Below are positions 1 through 10,716 of a stretch of DNA of 64,000 bases, one piece after another. Both the position numbers and the translations under genes were made by a program. The notes beneath the pieces were generated by a model. That model was given only the letters and a program-made list of their open reading frames with translations, did no database searches and was not told where the DNA came from. Numbering within the stretch: position 1 is the stretch's first letter; each line of letters begins with the position of its first letter. The DNA is taken from positions 124,347 to 188,346 of the forward strand of contig NZ_KI535306.1 of the NCBI RefSeq assembly GCF_000482365.1, in the 5' to 3' direction. The stretch is from Porphyromonas uenonis DSM 23387 = JCM 13868. GTDB lineage: Bacteria; Bacteroidota; Bacteroidia; Bacteroidales; Porphyromonadaceae.

Positions 1-2158
1 AGCGGTACATCACCTTGTTCTTAGGAGCTACGGTGCCTACATACTTGACGCGAACTGGAGAGAACTTACCTGTACCTCTCTCAGCCTCCATAGGCTCAGT
101 CTTAGAGGCTGGCTCGATGACGAACGCTGGTCTGATAGCGGTTGAAGGATTGACGGTAGCATCGAGTAGGTCGAAGTACTGCATCTTACCCATATCCTCC
201 GTCTGGTAGGCGACACGGAGAGAGACCTTACCCTTGGCGTAGGGACAGCGCTCTGCCTTGTAAGTAACCTCCTGTGTCTCACCAACGGGTATAGCTGGCA
301 AGAGCTCGGAGTAACGACGCCACTTACCGCCCTCAGGCTTGACCTCAAGGTAGAGTGGTCTGAAGAACTCCCCACGGCCCGTGTTCTTGAGCTTGAGCGA
401 GATGGTGCTCTTCTCGTAGGCGTTGAGCGTAGCCTGAGCACTACCCTCTACCATCTCAAGCTGAGCGAATGGATGTGTTAGATCCTCTTTAGCTGTCCAG
501 CCATTAGGTGCAACCTTTTTGATAGTAAAGGTGTGACGTCCCTTACCGTTCTCATTATTACCCTCGCGTACATCCATGGCGCAAGGTCTCCACACCTTCT
601 TACCATTAGGTAGGGTGACCTGATAGACTAGGAAGAAGTCCCACGTACCCGCAGTGATGTACTTCGTAATATCTAGCTCAAACTGGAACTCAGAGGAGAG
701 GTCATAGAGACCGCCCAAAATCCTAGTCTTAGCAAACTCATCCATGTAGACCGTATCGGTCGTACCTAGCTTAACAGCTCCAAAGGTCGTAAGACCATAG
801 TAAGTGTACTCAGCTTCGCCATCATCATTCTTGACAGGAGCATCGCTCATCCATACAGAGTAGTTGGCATCGGCCATCTGGATCTTTGAACCACCAGCGC
901 GGAGGTGCATAGTGAACTTACGCGTAGTCAGGAGAGGGATCTCGGTATCCTTAGAAGTACCATCACGATCAGGCTTAATGCCTATGACGGCACCCTGCTC
1001 CATGCTAAAGCCTCCACCGAAGCCACCGCCGATACCTAGTTGGTCGGGGGATAGGAAGTTAAGGTTGAAGTAGCCATCAGCGAGCCCCTTCCAGCCCCAG
1101 TTGATATGATAAAGGCCATCAACGTTGTAACCATCGCAGACGAAAGCGTGACCACCGCCTGTACCTGTACCACAGTATACGACAGGACGCTGTGCAGCGA
1201 GCTCAGCACGGATCATCTTATCCCACTCAGCTTGTGTGTAGTTGACACGTCTCTTGAAGGTCACCTGCTTGTCATAGCGAAAGTTGTTACGTAGCGCCGT
1301 GACAATCTTCGGAGCGAAGCTACCACTAGCTTGCGCATTGTAAGCGGTCTCGATAGCGACACCAGCATGATAGCAGAGCGTACCGAGAGCCTCCTTTTGT
1401 GCCTCTGTAGCGGTCTTAACATCTGCAAAAGACTCAGGCATATTAGCCCAGTCATAGGTCGTCTGGCTAAAGTCTACCTTATGACGACGTCTGACACCAG
1501 GCTCCTTGTACTCTACCTTACCCGCGCCCTTGTCAGGCCACTTATAGTAGCGCATCACCTGAGCGTAAGCGGTAGCGACACAGCCCACAGGCATGTGCTT
1601 ACCCTTGTCATCTGTTGGAGTCTTTGAGTTCCATGGCTCAGCCTGATCCCACTTGATACCACCTAGTAGAGGTTCCACCTCTGCAGGCGCTCCAGCCATT
1701 GGTAGCGTCGGTGCCAAGCGAGTCTGCATACCTACCTGACCAGCCAGCTCATCCATACGCTGCTGGCAAGTCTGGAGGAAAGCGGCTAGGTTGTCCGGCA
1801 TCCGCTCAACAGAGAAAGTACCCGTCGTGGCGTAACCTATATAAGGTGCGAAGCGGTCGTCACCAGCGATGATGACAAAGCCCTCAGCCTCTCCCCTATT
1901 ATATACATAGTAATAATGAGCTGGCTCAGTCGTCGACTGTAGTTTATAACCATTGGTCGTGCGGGCTGGAGCCGACACGAGGGTTAGGCTAGCAGAGCGC
2001 AGTTGCTGCGTCTGCGTGTTCTTTTGGAAGAACTGCTCTGCGAGCAGTCGAGCTTCTTGCTCTCGTAGTGGGCGTGCAAAGATCTGCACCACTCCACAGA
2101 GCAATAAGCATAGTGTCATGGTCAGCATTCGTGACCGTCCGAGTAGCGAGTAATTCAT
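1..2158 (-). CDS. C10 family (streptopain-like) cysteine protease, C-terminus outside window
   Basis: Secreted cysteine protease. The reading frame is open from the ATG at 2158 to the window edge (719 codons seen), so the C-terminus is missing. Residues 1-29 form a signal peptide. A propeptide-like segment (about 30-160) precedes the peptidase domain. Seen in the sequence: GGIKWDQ (166-172), the catalytic Cys193 in PVGCVATAYAQVMRYY, and the catalytic His337 in GGHAFVCDGYN followed by HINWGW, all typical of MEROPS family C10 (SpeB, and PrtT/periodontain relatives in Porphyromonas). The part after about residue 400 is a long beta-rich region of unknown role; such proteins often end in a type IX sorting domain, which cannot be checked here. 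A stop codon lies in frame just upstream of the ATG. Confidence 0.9.
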   Translation of the reverse strand, partial: MNYSLLGRSRMLTMTLCLLLCGVVQIFARPLREQEARLLAEQFFQKNTQTQQLRSASLTLVSAPARTTNGYKLQSTTEPAHYYYVYNRGEAEGFVIIAGDDRFAPYIGYATTGTFSVERMPDNLAAFLQTCQQRMDELAGQVGMQTRLAPTLPMAGAPAEVEPLLGGIKWDQAEPWNSKTPTDDKGKHMPVGCVATAYAQVMRYYKWPDKGAGKVEYKEPGVRRRHKVDFSQTTYDWANMPESFADVKTATEAQKEALGTLCYHAGVAIETAYNAQASGSFAPKIVTALRNNFRYDKQVTFKRRVNYTQAEWDKMIRAELAAQRPVVYCGTGTGGGHAFVCDGYNVDGLYHINWGWKGLADGYFNLNFLSPDQLGIGGGFGGGFSMEQGAVIGIKPDRDGTSKDTEIPLLTTRKFTMHLRAGGSKIQMADANYSVWMSDAPVKNDDGEAEYTYYGLTTFGAVKLGTTDTVYMDEFAKTRILGGLYDLSSEFQFELDITKYITAGTWDFFLVYQVTLPNGKKVWRPCAMDVREGNNENGKGRHTFTIKKVAPNGWTAKEDLTHPFAQLEMVEGSAQATLNAYEKSTISLKLKNTGRGEFFRPLYLEVKPEGGKWRRYSELLPAIPVGETQEVTYKAERCPYAKGKVSLRVAYQTEDMGKMQYFDLLDATVNPSTAIRPAFVIEPASKTEPMEAERGTGKFSPVRVKYVGTVAPKNKVMYR

Positions 2159-2191
2159 AAGCTAGTAAATTTGTTAGTCAATTGCATTGGG

Positions 2192-2199
2192 CAAAGGTA
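2192..2199 (-). promoter_or_regulatory. Bacteroidota -7 box for the C10 protease
   Basis: TACCTTTG on the minus strand matches the TAnnTTTG -7 consensus and lies 34 bp upstream of the ATG at 2158. No good -33 TTTG is visible at 19-21 bp. Confidence 0.5.
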
Positions 2200-2240
2200 T
2201 AAAAAATACATGTAACGGAGGCCGGCTATTCCCACAGGAC

Positions 2241-2294
2241 TGACGCTTATCACACACTATAAAATGAGCTCATTTCAGTTTCTCCGGAGAAACT
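2241..2294. repeat. Palindromes in the 322-bp protease/nadE intergenic gap
   Basis: The gap 2159-2480 contains a TGACGC terminus-like motif at 2241, like the ends of the palindromic elements near 35 kb and 57 kb. It is followed by the perfect palindromes AATGAGCTCATT (2263-2274) and AGTTTCTCCGGAGAAACT (2277-2294). No gene is seen in this gap. It may be a degenerate copy of that element class. Confidence 0.45.
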
Positions 2295-2436
2295 CTATTC
2301 TTCGGGAGGAAGACGTAATTAGAATCAGCTGTAGTACTAATAGCGACGCTCGAATCGTGTATCCTGGGCTATCGCCAATTTTGCATTTGCGGAGTCTAGG
2401 CGAAGTGGTGCGTGAGGATAGACGACAATGATTTTG

Positions 2437-2444
2437 TATCTTTG
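2437..2444 (+). promoter_or_regulatory. Bacteroidota -7 box for nadE operon
   Basis: TATCTTTG (TAnnTTTG consensus) ends 36 bp before the nadE ATG. The -33 element is weak. Confidence 0.5.
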
Positions 2445-2480
2445 TGGCGTAATGCACTATAAGAGACTATAGCCGAAGGT

Positions 2481-4424
2481 ATGAACTATGGATATGTCAA
2501 GGTAGCGGCCGCTGTGCCCTACGTCAGAGTAGCTGACTGCTACTACAATACGAGCCGCATCAAGGAGATGATCTTTCAGGCGGAGGAGCTGGGCGTAGAG
2601 ATACTTACGACCCCTGAGCTCTCGATCACGGGATATACTTGTGGAGACCTCTTTCACCAGTCGTTCCTTCTGGATCAAGCGCAGAAGGCGCTCTGCCAGT
2701 TGGTCGAGGAGACGGCCGAGACTGACGTGATGGTGATCGTCGGTATGCCGGTGAAGGTGGAGGAGAAGCTCTTCAACGGGGCGGTCGCCTTCCAGCATGG
2801 TAAGATCCTAGGCGCGATCCCTAAGACTTATCTGCCGAACTACCGAGAGTTTCAGGAGAAGCGCTGGTTCTCCCCCAGTGATTCGCTACAATATAAGACG
2901 GTGCAGATGGGACCACACACGGTGCCTATCGGGCGCAACATCATCTTCAAGTGTGGACCGGTGGGCATCGGTATAGAGATCTGCGAGGATATGTGGACTC
3001 CCTTTACCCCAGGTACACGCCTGAGCCTTTATGGTGCGCATATCATTTTCAACCTCTCAGCGAGCAATGAGAATGCAGGCAAGCATGACTACCTGCGCTC
3101 GCTAATCAGTGGCGCCACGTCGCAGTCTATCTGTGGATACGTCTACGCCTCTAGTGGCTATGGCGAGAGCTCGACTGATCTGGTCTACACGGGTAAAGCG
3201 TTTATCGCTGAGGTGGGCAAGATCGTCAAGGAGATGCGCCGCTTCGAATACAAAGAGCGTATGATCGTGAGCGACATTGATGTGTCTCGTATCCATGGCG
3301 AGCGTCTGATCAATAGTAGCTTCAAGAGTGCGGTCAATCACTTTACCGACGAGGAGGAGCTGGTGAGCATCCCCTTCACGCTACGCTCTGAGGCGGAGTC
3401 GCAGCCTATGGATCGTGTCATAGATCGCAATCCTTTTATGCCTGAGGGGGCGAACCCCGAGGAGCGTTGTCACGAGATGTTTCAGATACAGGTGTGCGGG
3501 CTGATACAGCGCCTCAAGCATATGCGTGCGGAGCATGCGGTGATTGGCATCTCGGGCGGACTGGACTCGGCACTGGCGCTACTGGTGACGGCAGAGGCTT
3601 TTGACCTTTTGGGCTTGGATCGCAAGCAGATCATTGCGGTGACGATGCCTGGCTTTGGTACCTCTGATCGCACCTATCGCAACGGCTATGCTATGATGCA
3701 AGCGCTGGGCGTGACGATCCGTGAGATAGATATCAAGGAGGCGACGGAGCAGCATCTCTCGGCCATCGACTATAAGGGCAATCGGGAGGATGCGACCTTT
3801 GAGAATGCGCAGGCACGTGAGCGCACGCAGATATTGATGGACCTCGCCAATATGTACCACGCGCCAGTGATCGGGACGGGAGACCTCTCTGAGATCGCCT
3901 TGGGGTGGTGCACCTTCAACGGGGATCATATGTCTATGTATGCGGTCAATAGTGGAATCACGAAGACGAGCATACAACTGATCGTCGGGTGGTATGCTAC
4001 GCACAAGGCTGAAGACACGCTACTGGCCACGACGCTACAAGACATCGTCGCTACACCTATTAGCCCTGAATTACTGCCAATCAAAGATACAAAGACGGGC
4101 AACGAGCAGCAGACGCAGAACCTCGTGGGGCCGTACGAACTACACGACTTCTTCATCTATCACTTCCTACTCGATGGCTTTGAGCCGAAGAAGATTTTTT
4201 ACCTCGCCAAGGTCGCTTTCGAGGGAGCTTACACGCCCCAAGAGATCAAGCACTGGATGGGAGTTTTCTTCAAGCGGTTCTTCTCACAGCAGTTCAAGCG
4301 CAATGCGATGCCCGATGGGCCTAAGGTGCTGAGCGTATCGCTCTCCTCACGTGGGGAGTGGCGCATGCCGAGCGATGCGGTGAGCAGTATGTGGCTCCAT
4401 GAGGTGGAGAACCTAGAAGTATAA
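2481..4424 (+). CDS. nadE: Glutamine-dependent NAD+ synthetase
   Basis: Cytosolic last step of NAD+ synthesis: amidates nicotinic acid adenine dinucleotide using ATP and glutamine. It is 647 aa, the length of the two-domain form. The N-terminal nitrilase-like glutaminase domain (about 1-290) shows the Glu46/Lys115/Cys168 triad ([37 protein letters not shown]). The C-terminal synthetase domain has the ATP-binding SGGLDS loop at 358-363. The ATG at 2481 is the first in frame after the promoter at 2437. The next gene begins 11 bp downstream, so it probably heads an operon with the prenyl synthase. Confidence 0.95.
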   Translation: MNYGYVKVAAAVPYVRVADCYYNTSRIKEMIFQAEELGVEILTTPELSITGYTCGDLFHQSFLLDQAQKALCQLVEETAETDVMVIVGMPVKVEEKLFNGAVAFQHGKILGAIPKTYLPNYREFQEKRWFSPSDSLQYKTVQMGPHTVPIGRNIIFKCGPVGIGIEICEDMWTPFTPGTRLSLYGAHIIFNLSASNENAGKHDYLRSLISGATSQSICGYVYASSGYGESSTDLVYTGKAFIAEVGKIVKEMRRFEYKERMIVSDIDVSRIHGERLINSSFKSAVNHFTDEEELVSIPFTLRSEAESQPMDRVIDRNPFMPEGANPEERCHEMFQIQVCGLIQRLKHMRAEHAVIGISGGLDSALALLVTAEAFDLLGLDRKQIIAVTMPGFGTSDRTYRNGYAMMQALGVTIREIDIKEATEQHLSAIDYKGNREDATFENAQARERTQILMDLANMYHAPVIGTGDLSEIALGWCTFNGDHMSMYAVNSGITKTSIQLIVGWYATHKAEDTLLATTLQDIVATPISPELLPIKDTKTGNEQQTQNLVGPYELHDFFIYHFLLDGFEPKKIFYLAKVAFEGAYTPQEIKHWMGVFFKRFFSQQFKRNAMPDGPKVLSVSLSSRGEWRMPSDAVSSMWLHEVENLEV

Positions 4425-4435
4425 AGACGCGAGCG

Positions 4436-5422
4436 ATGATGAGGCAAGAGGAGCGGGCACAGCTGTTGGTCCCGATAGCGGACTTTATCAAGGAGTTCGA
4501 GCAGGCCTTCGAGCGGTCACTACAGAGTGATGCGTCGGTGCTGTCACACGCACTAGAGCATCTGCAACGCTCCTCGGGCAAGCACGTCCGTCCGATCATC
4601 GTGGGGCTATGCGCTCAGCTTTGCTCTGGACAGACCAACGAGCAGACGCTCTCCGCAGCGCTCGTCATAGAGCTCCTTCACACTGCCTCGCTCATTCACG
4701 ATGATGTCATCGACTGGTCGGACACACGGCGTGGACAGCCTACGCTCAATGCGCTCTACAGCAATCATCAGGCGGTCTTGATGGGAGACTATGTACTCTC
4801 GACCGCCTTCCTCGAGATAGTCTCTCGGGAGCACAATCCGGAGATGTTACGTGTCGTTGCCCAGGCTGGGCGCAACCTCTCTATTGGTGAGCTGATGCAG
4901 CTCTCCCTCTCGAAGGCACACACCTATCGTGAGGAGGACTACTACGCCGTGGTGGATCGCAAGACGGGAGCGCTCTTTGAGGCGAGTGCCAAGCTGGGAG
5001 CTCTGAGCGTAGATGCTACCGAGGAGCAGGTGGAGCGCTGTGCACGTCTCGGACAACTGATGGGGCGTGCCTTCCAACTGCAGGACGATCTCTTTGACTA
5101 TGACAAGCTCCAGGACGTGGGCAAGCCTACGGGTCACGACTTGATCGAGGGAAAGGTCTCTCTCCCTCTGCTTTATGTCCTCAACCATGCGACTTCCACG
5201 GAGCGAGACGAAATCATCTCTTATCTACAGCAACCTATCGAAGCGGACTCAATAGACTACCTCCTCCGCATAGCTCGTGAGCGTGGTGGCATTGACTACA
5301 CAGAGAGACAGATCCAGCAGATACTCCGAGAGGCTATCGACCTGCTCAAGAGCTTCGCACCGAGTGCTACGAGAGAGACGCTAGAGCGCTTTATCACATT
5401 ACTAGGAGAGAGACAGAAGTAG
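4436..5422 (+). CDS. Polyprenyl diphosphate synthase (trans, IspB-like)
   Basis: Trans-isoprenyl diphosphate synthase of 328 aa that condenses isopentenyl diphosphate onto an allylic primer; in this phylum the products are usually menaquinone side chains. First aspartate-rich motif DDVID at 89-93 (LIHDDVIDWSDTRRGQPT) and second QDDLFD at 216-221 are intact, as are GKxxRP (residues 48-53) and GNNxxxGKxxxD-like surroundings. Chain length cannot be read from the sequence. It starts 11 bp after nadE and ends 12 bp before cvpA, so co-transcription is likely. ATG at 4439 is an alternative start one codon later. Confidence 0.88.
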   Translation: MMRQEERAQLLVPIADFIKEFEQAFERSLQSDASVLSHALEHLQRSSGKHVRPIIVGLCAQLCSGQTNEQTLSAALVIELLHTASLIHDDVIDWSDTRRGQPTLNALYSNHQAVLMGDYVLSTAFLEIVSREHNPEMLRVVAQAGRNLSIGELMQLSLSKAHTYREEDYYAVVDRKTGALFEASAKLGALSVDATEEQVERCARLGQLMGRAFQLQDDLFDYDKLQDVGKPTGHDLIEGKVSLPLLYVLNHATSTERDEIISYLQQPIEADSIDYLLRIARERGGIDYTERQIQQILREAIDLLKSFAPSATRETLERFITLLGERQK

Positions 5423-5434
5423 CGGACGAGGAGT

Positions 5435-6013
5435 ATGGAAGGTGATACGCTCAATTGGATAGACTATATGGTCCTGGGCTGTACAGCTTGGGCACTCTTC
5501 AAGGGCTTCAAGCGGGGTGTCGTATCGGCACTGATTGGCGTGCTGGGCATTGCCGTCGGCTATGTGCTGGTACGCTGGATAGGCGTACCCGTAGCGCTCT
5601 GGATCTCTCGCACCTTCGGACTACCCCACGGCGTGGCGGTAGTGGGTGCTTATGTGGCGACCTTCTCGCTCTCATGTTGGGGCATAGCTTTCCTGGCACG
5701 ACCTACGGTGAGAGCAATCAGACATTCGTCACTTTCAGTTGTCAACAAGCTTATGGGAGCACTCTTCACGGGGTGTTTCGTCATCATATTCTTTAGCCTT
5801 ATCTTTAATCTAACCGACTTCATACTGCCACGAGGAGTGCTAGCACAGCTACCCGACATCACGACAGAAGCGGGCGAGCCGGCTGAGCCTCGACGAGATC
5901 AGCGTGACAAGTCTAGACTATACGACCCTGTCCGAGGCTTGATCCCGTGGGCTGCTCTAGGCGACCTAACCTCTTGGCAGGATAAACAATTAAAGCAACA
6001 ATCAAGTGAATAA
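5435..6013 (+). CDS. CvpA family membrane protein
   Basis: 192-aa inner-membrane protein of the CvpA (colicin V production) family. The N-terminus has the family signature [21 protein letters not shown], followed by about four hydrophobic segments within residues 8-125; the C-terminal ~60 residues are hydrophilic and charged. The molecular role of the family is unclear. Its last 8 bases overlap the sufB start, so translation of the two is probably coupled. Confidence 0.8.
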   Translation: MEGDTLNWIDYMVLGCTAWALFKGFKRGVVSALIGVLGIAVGYVLVRWIGVPVALWISRTFGLPHGVAVVGAYVATFSLSCWGIAFLARPTVRAIRHSSLSVVNKLMGALFTGCFVIIFFSLIFNLTDFILPRGVLAQLPDITTEAGEPAEPRRDQRDKSRLYDPVRGLIPWAALGDLTSWQDKQLKQQSSE

Positions 6014-7514
6014 CGAACATAATCCTAAGCAAACAGTCCCCACAGCTACCGATCCAGAGGTACGTGCGGTGACGCCGACGGGGGAGGATATCCTCGACGA
6101 TATCACCCAGGGGGACTACAAGTATGGCTTCGTGACTGACGTCCATACGGAGACCATCCCCAAGGGTCTCAACGAGGAGGTAGTACGCCTCATCTCGGCA
6201 AAGAAAGAGGAGCCCGAGTGGCTCCTAGAGTTCCGCCTCAAGGCGTATCATCACTGGCTTACGTTAGAGCGTCCCGACTGGGCGCATCTCTCAATCCCCG
6301 AGATAGACTACCAAGACATTATATACTATGCGGATCCTCGTCACAAGAACGAAGGAGACGGCACGATAGATCCTGAGATCGAGAAGACCTTTGACAAGCT
6401 CGGCATACCGCTCCACGAGCGGGCGATGCTCTCGGGCAATATGGCGGTCGATGCGGTCATGGATAGTGTCTCGGTGAAGACCACCTTCCGCACGAAGCTT
6501 CAGGAGCTGGGCATCATCTTCTGCTCTTTCAACGAAGCGGTGCGTGAGCACCCAGACCTTGTCCGCAAGTACCTGGGCAAGGTGGTTTCGTCGCACGACA
6601 ACTACTTTGCAGCGCTGAACTCGGCGGTCTTTAGTGACGGGTCTTTTGTCTATATCCCCAAGGGCGTGCGCTGTCCTATGGAGCTCTCGACCTACTTCCG
6701 CATCAATGCGGCCAATACGGGGCAGTTCGAGCGTACGCTCATCGTGGCAGATGAGGGCGCTTACGTGAGTTACCTGGAGGGCTGCACGGCTCCGATGCGT
6801 GACGAGAACCAGCTCCACGCTGCGATCGTTGAGATCATCGCTGAGACCGACGCTGAGGTCAAGTACTCGACCGTCCAGAACTGGTACCCAGGCGACAAGG
6901 ACGGACGAGGCGGTATCTACAACTTCGTCACCAAGCGTGGTCTATGCCGTGGCGACCGCAGTAAGATATCTTGGACACAGGTTGAGACCGGCTCAGCTAT
7001 CACGTGGAAGTATCCAAGCTGCATCCTGCGTGGTGACGACTCGGTGGGAGAGTTTTACTCTGTCGCCGTGACCAATAACTACCAGCAGGCGGACACCGGC
7101 ACGAAGATGATTCATCTCGGACGCAATACCCGTAGCACCATCGTCTCTAAGGGTATCTCGGCCGGTAGTAGCCAAAACAGCTACCGTGGATTGGTCTCCA
7201 TTGCTGCCTCAGCGGAGAATGCGCGCAACCACTCACAGTGCGACAGCCTTCTCCTGAGCGACCACTGCGGAGCGCACACCTATCCTTACGCAGACATACG
7301 CAATGACTCTGCGGTCGTGGAGCATGAGGCGACTACCTCGAAGATCAATGAGGATCAGCTCTTCTACTGCAACCAGCGTGGCATCACCACCGAGGAGGCG
7401 GTCGGTCTGATCGTCAATGGCTACGCCCGTGAGGTGATGAGCAAGCTTCCGATGGAGTTTGCCGTTGAGGCGCAGAAGCTTCTATCCGTAACCCTCGAGG
7501 GGAGTGTCGGCTAG
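6006..7514 (+). CDS. sufB: Fe-S cluster assembly scaffold SufB
   Basis: SufB scaffold (502 aa) of the SUF machinery, which builds Fe-S clusters together with SufC and SufD in the cytosol. It carries the highly conserved stretches around [31 protein letters not shown] and the C-terminal [14 protein letters not shown] region. The start is GTG at 6006, inside GTGAATAA that also holds the cvpA stop. No ATG lies nearby in frame and there is no clear Shine-Dalgarno site, so coupled re-initiation is likely (inference). sufC follows after 44 bp. Confidence 0.95.
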   Translation: MNNEHNPKQTVPTATDPEVRAVTPTGEDILDDITQGDYKYGFVTDVHTETIPKGLNEEVVRLISAKKEEPEWLLEFRLKAYHHWLTLERPDWAHLSIPEIDYQDIIYYADPRHKNEGDGTIDPEIEKTFDKLGIPLHERAMLSGNMAVDAVMDSVSVKTTFRTKLQELGIIFCSFNEAVREHPDLVRKYLGKVVSSHDNYFAALNSAVFSDGSFVYIPKGVRCPMELSTYFRINAANTGQFERTLIVADEGAYVSYLEGCTAPMRDENQLHAAIVEIIAETDAEVKYSTVQNWYPGDKDGRGGIYNFVTKRGLCRGDRSKISWTQVETGSAITWKYPSCILRGDDSVGEFYSVAVTNNYQQADTGTKMIHLGRNTRSTIVSKGISAGSSQNSYRGLVSIAASAENARNHSQCDSLLLSDHCGAHTYPYADIRNDSAVVEHEATTSKINEDQLFYCNQRGITTEEAVGLIVNGYAREVMSKLPMEFAVEAQKLLSVTLEGSVG

Positions 7515-7558
7515 CACATCCCCGCTACACATTATATAGATACAGATTACACACTACT

Positions 7559-8335
7559 ATGAGCAACGTAATACTCGACATAAAGAATCTCCACGCCAAC
7601 ATAGGCGACAAGGAAATACTCAAAGGGATCAACCTCACCATCCGTGAGGGTGAGACACACGCTATCATGGGACCCAACGGAAGTGGCAAGAGCACCCTCT
7701 CGTCCGTCCTCGTAGGGCACCCCGCCTTTACCGTAACTTCTGGCGAAGTGACCTACCTTGGTCAGGACCTGCTGGCTATGGATGCAGTAGAGCGAGCACA
7801 CGCGGGTCTCTTCCTCAGCTTCCAGTATCCCGTAGAGATACCAGGCGTGAGCATGGTCAACTTCATGCGCTCAGCTCTCAATGAGCGTCGCAAGACTCAG
7901 GGCGAAAAGCCAATGCCCGCAGGCGAATTCCTCAAGATGCTAAAAGAGAAGCGCGAGGTGGTCGGTCTCGACGATCGTCTCCTCAAGCGTTCGGTCAACG
8001 AGGGCTTCTCCGGCGGTGAGAAGAAGCGCAATGAAATCTTTCAGATGGCAGTCCTCGAGCCACGGCTCTCGATACTCGATGAGACCGACAGCGGACTAGA
8101 CATTGACGCTCTACGAGCTGTCGCTCACGGAGTCAACACGCTCCAGCGTCCCGACAGCGCTTGCGTCGTCATCACCCACTACCAGCGACTGCTGGACTAC
8201 ATTAAGCCGCAGTTTGTCCATATCCTATACAAAGGTCGGATCGTCACATCGGGCGGACCCGAGCTAGCCCTCAGGCTAGAGGACGAAGGGTACGACTGGA
8301 TCAAGGAAGAGGTAGCTAAAGAGGAGAAGCAATGA
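7559..8335 (+). CDS. sufC: Fe-S assembly ATPase SufC
   Basis: Soluble ABC ATPase (258 aa) of the SufBCD complex. Seen: Walker A GPNGSGKST (about residues 39-47), the SufC-type signature FSGGEKKRNE in place of the transporter LSGGQ, and Walker B LSILDETDSGLD. A possible upstream Bacteroidota promoter is not evident, and the gene is placed to be co-transcribed with sufB. Its stop overlaps the sufD start (ATGA, 8332-8335). Confidence 0.95.
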   Translation: MSNVILDIKNLHANIGDKEILKGINLTIREGETHAIMGPNGSGKSTLSSVLVGHPAFTVTSGEVTYLGQDLLAMDAVERAHAGLFLSFQYPVEIPGVSMVNFMRSALNERRKTQGEKPMPAGEFLKMLKEKREVVGLDDRLLKRSVNEGFSGGEKKRNEIFQMAVLEPRLSILDETDSGLDIDALRAVAHGVNTLQRPDSACVVITHYQRLLDYIKPQFVHILYKGRIVTSGGPELALRLEDEGYDWIKEEVAKEEKQ

Positions 8336-9720
8336 GTCCACGTAAGCAACCACCCACAGCGCACCTGCAGTACCTAGACCTTTACCAGTCTCAGCAGGAT
8401 TACATTGATCAGCACAGTTTACCCGTGCTACAAGCGCAGCGAGACTTCGCACTGGAGGCTCTGAGCGAGTACGCCTTGCCCCAGCGAGGTATGGAGGATT
8501 GGCAGCGTATAGACATTGAGTCACTCTACGCTCCCGACTATGGAATCAATCTACAGGAGCTAGACCTAGCCCCCGCAGGGCATAAGCAGCTTCCACAGTA
8601 TAGTTGCGACCTATCGGTCAATGAGCTCACCATCAAGGCGAGCGCTCTCAACAGCAACTACCTCTACACCCACTACGCTAACCAAAAGCGTAAGCTCCCC
8701 GAAGGAGTCTTCGTCGGCTCCATCAAAGAGTTTGTCAAGGAGTACCCAGACCTGGCAGAGCGTTACTATGGGCAGATAGCCGAGGTTGACACCGACGGCA
8801 CCATCGCGCTCAACACGCTCTTCGTACAGGACGCCTTCGTCCTCTACGTTCCCGACGGCATGCAGCTCGAGCAGCCCGTGCAGCTCGTACAGCTACTCCA
8901 CGCTCAGGAGCCACTCCTCTGCATTCGTCGCTGGCTCATCATCCTCGGGGATCGTGCTGAGGCTTCTATCCTCGTCTGCGACCATACGATAGACCGGACC
9001 AAATTCCTCATCAACCAAGTTGCCGAGATCTACGTCGGTGATGGTGCTCAGCTCAAGCTCTTCGATATGGAGGAGAACAGCCACCAGACGCATCGCACCT
9101 GCACCTACTTCCTGCGCCAAGGGGCAGAGAGCCAAGTGACCCTCGCTGCCTATACGCTCAACAATGGGATCACACGCAATAGCTTCCGAACGCGCTTCCT
9201 CGGGGAGCGTGCCGAGCAGATACTAGGCGGAGTTGCTGTGACCAATGGCACACAGCACGTCGACACCTTCACCCGTGTCGAGCATATCAAGCCAAAGTGT
9301 CATAGTACGCAGCTCTTCAAGAACCTCCTCGAGGAGCAATCCACGGGAGCCTTCTCGGGGCGCATCTTCGTAGCTCAGTCGGCACAGCAGACCGAAGCTT
9401 ACCAGAGCAACCGCAATATGCTCCTCTCTTCTGAAGCTCGCATGTACAGCAAGCCCCAGCTAGAGATCTACGCTGACGATGTCCAGTGCTCGCACGGTAT
9501 GGCTACAGGACACCTAGACGAGGAGGCGCTCTTCTATATGATGCAGCGAGGCATCCCCGAGCACGAGGCACGGGTCATGCTGAGCGTAGCCTTCGTCGGA
9601 GATGTCATCGCGCTCATGCCCCTAGAGGATCTACAGGATCGCATCGAGGGCATCGTACGTAATCGTCTTCTAGGCAAAGAGCCTACACACTGCAGCCAGT
9701 GTGGCAAGCTAATCTTCTAA
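8332..9720 (+). CDS. sufD: Fe-S cluster assembly protein SufD
   Basis: SufD (462 aa), the SufB paralogue that completes the SufBC2D scaffold. The beta-helix core and the conserved C-terminal part (AQQTEAYQSNRNMLLSSEA, SHGMATGHLDEEALFYMMQRG) are present. It overlaps sufC by 4 bp. An oddity is the C-terminal tail THCSQCGKLIF, a CxxC motif 6-9 residues from the end that I do not associate with E. coli SufD. No sufS or sufE is in the window, so the cysteine desulfurase must be encoded elsewhere. Confidence 0.93.
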   Translation: MSPRKQPPTAHLQYLDLYQSQQDYIDQHSLPVLQAQRDFALEALSEYALPQRGMEDWQRIDIESLYAPDYGINLQELDLAPAGHKQLPQYSCDLSVNELTIKASALNSNYLYTHYANQKRKLPEGVFVGSIKEFVKEYPDLAERYYGQIAEVDTDGTIALNTLFVQDAFVLYVPDGMQLEQPVQLVQLLHAQEPLLCIRRWLIILGDRAEASILVCDHTIDRTKFLINQVAEIYVGDGAQLKLFDMEENSHQTHRTCTYFLRQGAESQVTLAAYTLNNGITRNSFRTRFLGERAEQILGGVAVTNGTQHVDTFTRVEHIKPKCHSTQLFKNLLEEQSTGAFSGRIFVAQSAQQTEAYQSNRNMLLSSEARMYSKPQLEIYADDVQCSHGMATGHLDEEALFYMMQRGIPEHEARVMLSVAFVGDVIALMPLEDLQDRIEGIVRNRLLGKEPTHCSQCGKLIF

Positions 9721-9740
9721 GAACGCTCCATACTATAGCA

Positions 9741-10652
9741 ATGAGATCTCGCTGGAGACTACATCTCGTGATGCTCTGCGTCACCATTATCTTTGGAATC
9801 AATGGGCCCTTCACCAAGGCACTCCTTGGTGGGGGGCTCACTCCATATACGCACATGTTCTGTCGCTTCCTAGGCGCCACGATACTCTTTTGGATCGCTT
9901 CGATCTGGGTGCCACGAGAGCGCATCGACCGCAAGGACTGGGGCAAAATGGCCTTAGCCTCCCTGACTGGAATCTTCTTCAACCAGGGACTCTTTGCCAT
10001 TGGCATGTCAATGACCTCGCCCGTCAATCAGTCTCTCGTCGCCACGCTGGGTCCTATCGTCACCATGCTTCTTGCGGCTGTCGTGCTCAAGGAGCCGATC
10101 ACACGACTCAAGGGGATCGGAGTCTTCGTCGGAGCCTCAGGCGCTCTGCTCCTCGTATCCTCCAATGGCTCCTCCACCGCAGGCTCTACGCTCGGCGACC
10201 TGATCTGCGCCACGGCAACCGTCTCCTACGCCATCTACCTCACCTCCTTCAAGACCCTCATACAGAAGTACCACCCCGTCACCTTGATGAAGTGGCTCTT
10301 CGTCATCTCCCTACTCGGCTCCGCACCGATGGGCCTGCGTGACATGATGCGCACTGAGTGGAGTACCTTTGACGCCACCTTCTACGGGCAGCTAGCCTTT
10401 GTCGTCGTGGGTGCCACCTTCGTCGCCTACCTCTTGTTGCTCTTCGCACAGCGAGGCTTGCGTCCCACCGTCGTCAGCATCTACAACTACGGCATCCCCG
10501 TCATCGCCTCGCTACTGGCCGTCATGATGGGGCAAGACCAACTCACACTCGCCAAAGTGGCCTCCGCTATCCTCATCCTGCTCGGTGTCTTCATGGTGAC
10601 CCGCAGCAAAAGCCGCCAGCAGCTCCTCCGTGAGCAGCTGCGCAACGAATAG
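9741..10652 (+). CDS. EamA/DMT-family transporter
   Basis: Inner-membrane permease of 303 aa with about ten hydrophobic segments in two EamA repeats (ITRLKGIGVFVGASGALLL ends the first; LAKVASAILILLGVFMVTR ends the second). It belongs to the drug/metabolite transporter superfamily; the substrate cannot be inferred. The frame is open from 9699, but that start lies inside sufD; ATG 9741 gives a normal N-terminus (MRSRWRLHLVMLCVTIIFG) with a first membrane helix. It lies 20 bp after sufD. Confidence 0.85.
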   Translation: MRSRWRLHLVMLCVTIIFGINGPFTKALLGGGLTPYTHMFCRFLGATILFWIASIWVPRERIDRKDWGKMALASLTGIFFNQGLFAIGMSMTSPVNQSLVATLGPIVTMLLAAVVLKEPITRLKGIGVFVGASGALLLVSSNGSSTAGSTLGDLICATATVSYAIYLTSFKTLIQKYHPVTLMKWLFVISLLGSAPMGLRDMMRTEWSTFDATFYGQLAFVVVGATFVAYLLLLFAQRGLRPTVVSIYNYGIPVIASLLAVMMGQDQLTLAKVASAILILLGVFMVTRSKSRQQLLREQLRNE

Positions 10653-10716
10653 TCCAGCTCCCTCATTTTCACAAAAGTCCCCGTTTCCTAGACAGGAGAA
10701 GCTCCCGGTCTTATAT

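Noticed and set aside
37..1627. Several short plus- and minus-strand frames at 15-209, 37-441, 864-1073, 1106-1294 and 1331-1627
   Set aside because: They lie in other frames of the C10 protease, whose continuous minus-strand frame with catalytic Cys and His explains the region.
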